Of a DNA stretch of 12,784 nucleotides, positions 8,416 to 12,784 are shown one piece after another. The stretch is from contig JAEOUB010000345.1 in NCBI GenBank assembly GCA_016839545.1, positions 1 to 12,784 on the forward strand. The letters run 5' to 3'. Origin of the DNA: Candidatus Kariarchaeota archaeon (GTDB lineage: Archaea; Asgardarchaeota; Heimdallarchaeia; Heimdallarchaeales; Kariarchaeaceae). Under the pieces are notes generated by a model. That model was given only the letters and a program-made list of their open reading frames with translations, was not told the origin of the DNA and did no database searches. Position numbers and translations under genes: made by a program. Numbering within the stretch: position 1 is the stretch's first letter; each line of letters opens with the position of its first letter.

Positions 8416-9297
8416 GTGAAATTTGTGTTCCTCTCCGATATTCATCTGGATATCAACATTGCAAGAAAGGACCAGAAATTTATGGAGAAGCTGATTCAAT
8501 ATCTTTCATCCATCACTGCCGATATTTTGATATTCACGGGTGATATTGCAGGGAAGACCCAACAGGTAATCGAGTTTTTTGAAGCCACAAGTTCTCTGCC
8601 ATTTGAAAGGAAACTCTATGTGCCTGGGAACCATGATATCTGGGTTCATCAAGATGCCCAGGATCTTAGCAAAGTCAAGTACTATGATATACTCCCTGAA
8701 ATCGCTAATAGATACGGTTGGGATTTCATTCCCAATAATCCCTTGATACTGGACGATATTGCCTTTGTAGGTACCATGGGGTGGTATGACTACAGTAGTA
8801 GGAACAAAATCTGGGATTCCAAACTATCTTTACACGATTATAGTCGCAAAATCCATCCTCAACTCAATGTCGAGTTGATGGATAGGCACTTTGTGAGATT
8901 CGGGATGGATGATCAATCGATTTCAGATGTCATGATTGGAGATCTCGCAAGAGATATCCACTTTGTAGAGGATCGAGTTCCAATTGAAGAACTAGATACA
9001 ATGTTTGTACTGACCCATATGGTTCCTTTTGAGCAATTTGTGCACTATCGTGGGATCTTGAGGTTTGACTATTTCACCGCATATTTCGGTAACTATACCC
9101 TAGGTGATGAAATCACTCGTATTTCAAAAAGAGTTAAGGTGGAGTCTGTTTTCGGTCAGGTTCATCACCCGATGACGAAACAACTGTCAGTTGATCTTCA
9201 AGCCCACTGCGTCCCCATTGGATACCCAAGAGAGTATGGAAAACAGATATCACTAGATAAGCTGTTCAGCACCCGGATCAAGGAATATTCAATCTAA
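8416..9297 (+). CDS. calcineurin-type metallophosphoesterase
   Basis: This 293-aa protein carries the ordered motifs of the calcineurin-like phosphoesterase superfamily, which uses two metal ions to hydrolyse phosphate esters. D8-x-H10 is in FLSDIH, G42-D43 in FTGDIAG, G71-N72-H73-D74 in YVPGNHD, and H201 in VLTHM. The final motif, normally GHxH, reads G247-Q248-V249-H250, so the first His is Gln. GTG at 8416 puts the first strand (KFVFLSDIH) right at the N-terminus, as is usual for the family, which supports this start. No signal peptide is seen, so it is cytoplasmic. No capping domain beyond the ~290-residue core is present, and no Rad50-like ATPase is adjacent, so it is not an evident Mre11. 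It heads a plus-strand group; the membrane ATPase follows after 38 bp. Substrate (nucleic acid, nucleotide or protein phosphate) is unknown. Confidence 0.92.
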   Translation: MKFVFLSDIHLDINIARKDQKFMEKLIQYLSSITADILIFTGDIAGKTQQVIEFFEATSSLPFERKLYVPGNHDIWVHQDAQDLSKVKYYDILPEIANRYGWDFIPNNPLILDDIAFVGTMGWYDYSSRNKIWDSKLSLHDYSRKIHPQLNVELMDRHFVRFGMDDQSISDVMIGDLARDIHFVEDRVPIEELDTMFVLTHMVPFEQFVHYRGILRFDYFTAYFGNYTLGDEITRISKRVKVESVFGQVHHPMTKQLSVDLQAHCVPIGYPREYGKQISLDKLFSTRIKEYSI

Positions 9298-9335
9298 GAG
9301 TCGCAGTTGATATAGAGTACTGTGGCAATTACAGT

Positions 9336-10742
9336 ATGACTCGTATCTGGGTCCTATCGAGTTTCTTGCTCTTTTGTGTAGCAATTTGGATTTATCTAAA
9401 AATGTTCGTTCTCTCGGTGTTACTCGCCTGTTTTCTTAGTTGGTATACTATGCAACGTCGTCAGCATCAATTAGCTCTTCTTTCCGGTACAGATAAAGAG
9501 GTTTCATTGCAGGATCTAAGCATCAGTCGGGGAGCGATAGTCACTGGAACGACAGGTATGGGTAAATCAAATCTCAGATTTCATCTGATTGCATATTTCC
9601 AATCTTTGGGATTTCAGATACTTGATTTAGATCTTAAAGGTGAGGTGAAGATCTCAAATAGACTTGTTCCTGGTATAAATCTGGCAATCAATCTTTTTCA
9701 AAATCGAAAGATTTCGACTATTCAGGTGGTTCATCTTATTCAAACTCTTGCAGAGGATTTGACCCCTCCTCAAATTTCTTTGTTAACCCAAGTGCTAGAA
9801 TCAGAAGAGCAGAGTAATTTACAGGAATTTTTCAATAATATTGTTGTGACCGGTTTGGCCAATTCCAGCTCAGGTATGGGATCTCCATTGACTCCAACCG
9901 CATTGTTACAGAAATTGAGAGTTCTGCAGGATGACTTTGGAACCATATTCAACGTCTCATCTTGTTCTGTATCTAGAGAATCGAATGAAGATCTATTCTT
10001 TGATCTATCACATCTCTTTGGGCGATGTGATCTCGATAAGATTGCACAATTTGTTGAATTCATCCTTCACTATTTTGTAATTAGCAATCCTGAAAGACGA
10101 AACATGGCAATATTCCTCGATGAGAGCCAACTCCTCCTTTCAAAATCCAGCGGAAAGGCGGTAGAAACTGTAGTTACTCATTTTAGAAGTAGAAACATTC
10201 CGGTTTTCATCTTTGGGACCCGTGCTGATCATTTTCCAGACTTGGTTCTGGACAGTTCAACTGTTTTTCTTTTCCAATCTATGTCCAAAAAGTTCAGAGA
10301 GACCTCTAATCTCCCACCCTTCGATTGTATCTATATCAGTCCTGAAATCTCCAAAGCGCGTCGACTCACTACTCTCTCATTCAGATCCACGTTGATCGAC
10401 CCGAAATTATACCCTCTACCTTTCAAATATCTCAAGAGATTTGACATGACGCCCACAGAGATGAGAAAACGTATTTTCAATGTTTTGCGTACAAAGTACT
10501 TTCCAGGTGCGGGAGATAGCGTACATCAATTGGAATCTGATTGGGTGTCACATCTTCTTCTAGTCGTCCAGAAATATCCTGAAGCCCAGCGTCTTGCTAT
10601 TACAGGTACTATCCTCCAATATAATCGATATCTAATTTCCTCAACCATGCTAGAAGGTGATCTGACACGATATTACAGCAATTTGAATTCAACTTTCAGA
10701 AAACTTCGTATGACACTCATCACTCCCTTGACACAAGGTTGA
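9336..10742 (+). CDS. membrane-anchored HerA/VirD4-like ATPase
   Basis: This 468-aa protein begins with two closely spaced hydrophobic helices (about 4-20 and 22-38), then a short linker and a P-loop ATPase. Walker A is G-T-T-G-M-G-K-S at 71-78 (Lys77). The strand ILDLDLKGE at 95-103 resembles the 'D-x-x-GE' strand after Walker A in HerA-type motors. Walker B is M-A-I-F-L-D-E-S at 257-264 (D262, E263). A polar/sensor strand VFLFQS is at 310-315. About 125-245 is mostly helical and sits between Walker A and B, like the all-alpha domain of VirD4/TraG coupling proteins, though this correspondence is inferred. The family consists of ring motors that pump DNA or polymers. The membrane hairpin makes this a tethered translocase rather than soluble HerA, and no NurA-type nuclease is adjacent. 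A possible TATA-like GATATAG (9309-9315) lies about 25 nt before the ATG; no SD is seen. Confidence 0.87.
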   Translation: MTRIWVLSSFLLFCVAIWIYLKMFVLSVLLACFLSWYTMQRRQHQLALLSGTDKEVSLQDLSISRGAIVTGTTGMGKSNLRFHLIAYFQSLGFQILDLDLKGEVKISNRLVPGINLAINLFQNRKISTIQVVHLIQTLAEDLTPPQISLLTQVLESEEQSNLQEFFNNIVVTGLANSSSGMGSPLTPTALLQKLRVLQDDFGTIFNVSSCSVSRESNEDLFFDLSHLFGRCDLDKIAQFVEFILHYFVISNPERRNMAIFLDESQLLLSKSSGKAVETVVTHFRSRNIPVFIFGTRADHFPDLVLDSSTVFLFQSMSKKFRETSNLPPFDCIYISPEISKARRLTTLSFRSTLIDPKLYPLPFKYLKRFDMTPTEMRKRIFNVLRTKYFPGAGDSVHQLESDWVSHLLLVVQKYPEAQRLAITGTILQYNRYLISSTMLEGDLTRYYSNLNSTFRKLRMTLITPLTQG

Positions 10743-10767
10743 AATTTCCTCATGTCTAAAGTATACT

Positions 10768-10935
10768 GTGAAATTAGAACTGTGTTCCCGATGTAATCAG
10801 GGACCCACAACCGTTAGATGTGGTCTCTGTAAGAGGGGGTACTGTAAGAATTGTGCTTCATTTAGAAATGGGCTCTGTACAGCCTGTTATAAGACTCAGA
10901 CCTCGTCACAACCTCAAGGTCGTTTCTTTCAATAG
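10768..10935 (+). CDS. 55-aa protein with four CxxC pairs (two-zinc finger)
   Basis: A GTG-initiated frame of 55 codons ends at TAG 10933-10935, in the otherwise empty gap between two plus-strand genes. Cysteines are C6/C9, C18/C21, C26/C29 and C37/C40: CxxC-x8-CxxC-x4-CxxC-x7-CxxC. Such regular pairing in so short a frame is very unlikely by chance, and suggests two zinc ions. The central CGLCKRGYCKNC and final LCTACY recall cross-brace modules of the FYVE/RING kind, where C3xxC4-x4-C5xxC6 is typical, but the basic HHCR signature of FYVE is missing. The tail after residue 42 is polar (Q/S/T) and probably disordered. No better upstream start exists in frame. It lies 25 bp after the ATPase stop, so it is likely an accessory or adaptor made with it. 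Role unknown. Confidence 0.75.
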   Translation: MKLELCSRCNQGPTTVRCGLCKRGYCKNCASFRNGLCTACYKTQTSSQPQGRFFQ

Positions 10936-10949
10936 GAACCAATCAATTC

Positions 10950-10957
10950 CCTTAAAG
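10950..10957 (+). promoter_or_regulatory. weak TATA-like box before the hydrolase-fold gene
   Basis: CCTTAAAG lies 23-30 nt before the GTG at 10980, which has no SD. It is a poor match, and expression by read-through from the upstream genes is equally possible. The rest of the 44-bp gap 10936-10979 shows nothing else. Confidence 0.25.
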
Positions 10958-10979
10958 CGAGTAGATTCAATCAATTTTT

Positions 10980-11639
10980 GTGCCTGATCAGATTAGTATT
11001 CCATTTGATCCACCACTTGATGCTACAGTCAATATTAGGTCTGGAAAATACGGACTGATCTTGGCTCATGGCAAGACAGATGATATATCTGATGGAATTC
11101 TGCCCTCTCTGCAGAAGAAACTAGCTGAGAAGAATATCTCTTCAATCTCTTTCAGATTTCCCTTCCGTCAAAAAGGTCTGAGGCAAATTGATGACGTTCC
11201 CACTCTTGATGGTAGTTATCTTGCAGTGTGGGAGTATGTCAGTCAGAATTACGAACAGGTGACCTGGCTTGTCGGAGGAATTGACATTGGGGCTGAGACT
11301 GCAATTCGTGCAACAAGTCTCATAATGACTGATGATGGCAGTGTTCCAGTAGTGATTGCTCTCAACTACCCGCTCTATCCACCAAATCGTCCTGAGACAA
11401 TTGATGCAGCCTCACTTGGTGCAATCATGGGTGATGCACTCTTTGTACAGGGATCTGAATCTAACCAGGGAAGTTATGATCGAATGAGAAACCAACTGAT
11501 GATGATGGTTCCCCATGCAGACATAGTGAAGATCAGAGGGGCCAATCATGAATTTGTAGTTAAAGAGAAGAGTTTTGATAGAGTTGCTTTTTGGATTTCA
11601 AATGATATTGAACGATTTATCAAGAACGGACTGCCTTAG
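10980..11639 (+). CDS. TEX30/KANL3-like alpha/beta hydrolase fold, Ser nucleophile replaced by Asp
   Basis: This 219-aa protein has the length and order of the small TEX30/KANL3-type (dienelactone-hydrolase-like) alpha/beta hydrolases. ILAHGKTDD at 27-35 replaces the usual LAHGAGG. SFRFPFRQKG (57-66), ALNYPLYPPNRPE (127-139) and LFVQGSES (154-161) fit family blocks, and ANHEF has His190. The nucleophile elbow, usually G-x-S-x-G, reads G100-I-D102-I-G104, so the catalytic Ser is Asp. The usual acid region (GTRD) reads GSES. His190 remains. It may be a non-catalytic binding protein, or use Asp as nucleophile like haloalkane dehalogenases; the first is more likely because two triad positions changed. 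GTG at 10980 is chosen because the sequence begins just before the first strand. It ends 17 bp from the convergent gene at 11657. No signal peptide or membrane helix. Confidence 0.8.
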   Translation: MPDQISIPFDPPLDATVNIRSGKYGLILAHGKTDDISDGILPSLQKKLAEKNISSISFRFPFRQKGLRQIDDVPTLDGSYLAVWEYVSQNYEQVTWLVGGIDIGAETAIRATSLIMTDDGSVPVVIALNYPLYPPNRPETIDAASLGAIMGDALFVQGSESNQGSYDRMRNQLMMMVPHADIVKIRGANHEFVVKEKSFDRVAFWISNDIERFIKNGLP

Positions 11640-11656
11640 TCCCCACTAACTGTATC

Positions 11657-12784
11657 TCAAAGACCGATAGTTTGTTGAAGTATTGGTAAGGCGAGACCAG
11701 CGGCACCACTTAGTCTTGGTAAATACGCTTTGATATAGTAAGAAATAGACTTGGTGAATTTCATCTCAAGTGAGTCTCCCATAACACGGCCATTTGTCTC
11801 AGCAGCTTGAACTGTCACCAATTTGTATCCAAAACCGTCTGGCTTGAATCTAAACCATACAGCATCTCCAATTTGGAGTAGATCAGTGAGTAATCCGACA
11901 ATATCCTCCTCGGTACTGGACACAATTGGGGGTTGTACCTCCGGGTATGGGTCTGTAAGTGGATCCAGTCGAATTTTGATCCTCTGATTGTGGGGATGGA
12001 TTTCGTAGACGCCCCCATGGAGTTCAACAAGTACCTCACGATCTGTTCTCTCCGTATTGTTGAGGAAGAAGGCAATAACACCTGTAGATTCCTTTACACT
12101 TCCTTGGTTAGTTCTTGCAGCAACTGTGAAGTAGAGATCGTTATGAGTAAACACAGTATAATCATCAGTTAGTTTAATCATCAGACGATCAACAAGTCGA
12201 AATGGCTCTGGTGACATACTCTCAATCCGTTTAAGTATCTTGGTCACCTCGGCAAAACTAAGACCTGTCTCGTCTCCTCTGATCAATGGATCAACATTAG
12301 AATCACCCACTAGCTCAATGAGCTCACGGCGTAGTACTTCGTCTGATAGAATATCAGGATTTGAGTAATTAAGATAAAGGAGGAGTAAGATTCGCTCTCG
12401 TGCACGTTCTAATCTGGTTTTTGGAGTCTCATCCGCTTCAAAGTTGTCTTTAAGCCGGGAAGAGATATCAGCTGCCCATTCATCAATATCCAAATACGTT
12501 GCAGGGTCAAGATAAGTGATGAAGACATCACTTAACAGGTTATCCAATGTCATTGGAAAAGCGTCAGGCTCAAAAAATCCGATAAGTCCACCAGGAGAGA
12601 AACTTGTTTCCTCTGGGTAGTCCACCAGAAATAGGACACTTATTGTGATGAATGCAAATGTGATTGCCAAAGTTGCAAGAAATGCTCGAAAGCTCTCTGG
12701 GTCAGATGCAAATGTTGGGTCAAAGGCTATTGATGAGATGAATATCGCTAGGGAAATCATCGATGATATAGTCACAAGTAAACT
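11657..12784 (-). CDS. unrecognised protein with two N-terminal membrane segments, probably 5'-partial
   Basis: The frame from the first visible start (GTG at 12775) encodes 372 aa, but it stays open to the right edge (three more sense codons), so the real start may lie outside. Hydrophobic segments are at about 2-18 and 28-51 (counting from that GTG). The following region (about 74-215) is acidic and mostly helical (for example RLERARERILLLLYLNYS), and the C-terminal part (about 215-360) looks beta-rich. I recognise no domain or catalytic motif. It appears to be a membrane-anchored protein whose soluble part is most of its length; side of the membrane is not clear. It is convergent with the TEX30-like gene, with only 17 bp between the stops and no visible hairpin or T-run terminator. 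Confidence 0.75.
   Translation of the reverse strand, partial: SLLVTISSMISLAIFISSIAFDPTFASDPESFRAFLATLAITFAFITISVLFLVDYPEETSFSPGGLIGFFEPDAFPMTLDNLLSDVFITYLDPATYLDIDEWAADISSRLKDNFEADETPKTRLERARERILLLLYLNYSNPDILSDEVLRRELIELVGDSNVDPLIRGDETGLSFAEVTKILKRIESMSPEPFRLVDRLMIKLTDDYTVFTHNDLYFTVAARTNQGSVKESTGVIAFFLNNTERTDREVLVELHGGVYEIHPHNQRIKIRLDPLTDPYPEVQPPIVSSTEEDIVGLLTDLLQIGDAVWFRFKPDGFGYKLVTVQAAETNGRVMGDSLEMKFTKSISYYIKAYLPRLSGAAGLALPILQQTIGL

Noticed and set aside
8416..9297. Phosphoesterase as Mre11
   Set aside because: Motifs fit the wider superfamily, but there is no Rad50 or capping domain, and the gene is shorter than typical Mre11.
10752..10796. Short ATG frame just before the zinc microprotein
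   Set aside because: It ends after 14 codons in another frame and has no features; the GTG frame carries the eight cysteines.
1..12784. CRISPR arrays, tRNA/rRNA genes, insertion sequences or long direct repeats
   Set aside because: No regularly spaced repeats, transposase motifs or RNA gene signatures were seen while reading both strands; subtle RNAs cannot be excluded by eye.

Overview
This looks like part of an archaeal chromosome of moderate GC, compact and made almost entirely of single-copy genes that are hypothetical or only family-level recognisable. Archaeal traits visible in the sequence: AT-rich TATA-like boxes about 25-35 nt before several start codons that have no Shine-Dalgarno (leaderless style), strong SD sequences at two other starts, four secure GTG starts (a fifth is only the first start visible on a truncated gene), and an FtsK/HerA-superfamily motor. 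An Asgard or related deep archaeon is plausible from the style of the proteins, but no marker gene proves it. No rRNA, tRNA, CRISPR, insertion sequence or long repeat was seen.

Left block (1-4320, minus strand): a 957-aa alpha-helical-repeat (HEAT/ARM-like) protein is followed, 2 nt after its stop and with a strong SD, by a SWIM zinc-finger protein that runs off the left edge. The pair is clearly one transcription unit.

Middle block (4416-8330, minus strand): two tandem paralogous membrane proteins, each with about seven transmembrane helices and a C-terminal soluble domain carrying a P-x-x-W-N motif, precede an alpha/beta hydrolase with a complete Ser-Asp-His triad. The gaps are 42 bp each. 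This may be a membrane sensor or receptor cassette with an associated hydrolase, but the function is inferred.

Right block (8416-11639, plus strand), divergent from the middle block across an 85-bp promoter region: a calcineurin-type metallophosphoesterase with an altered GHxH motif, a membrane-anchored VirD4/HerA-like ATPase, a 55-aa protein with four CxxC pairs (a compact two-zinc module), and a TEX30/KANL3-like alpha/beta hydrolase in which the catalytic Ser is Asp. The same-strand packing suggests linked expression. A possible theme is a membrane-tethered DNA or polymer translocase with a phosphoesterase partner.

Right edge (11657-12784, minus strand): an unrecognised protein with two N-terminal membrane segments, convergent with the right block and probably cut at its 5' end by the window. 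No gene-free stretch exceeds 300 bases once the small zinc-finger gene is counted.
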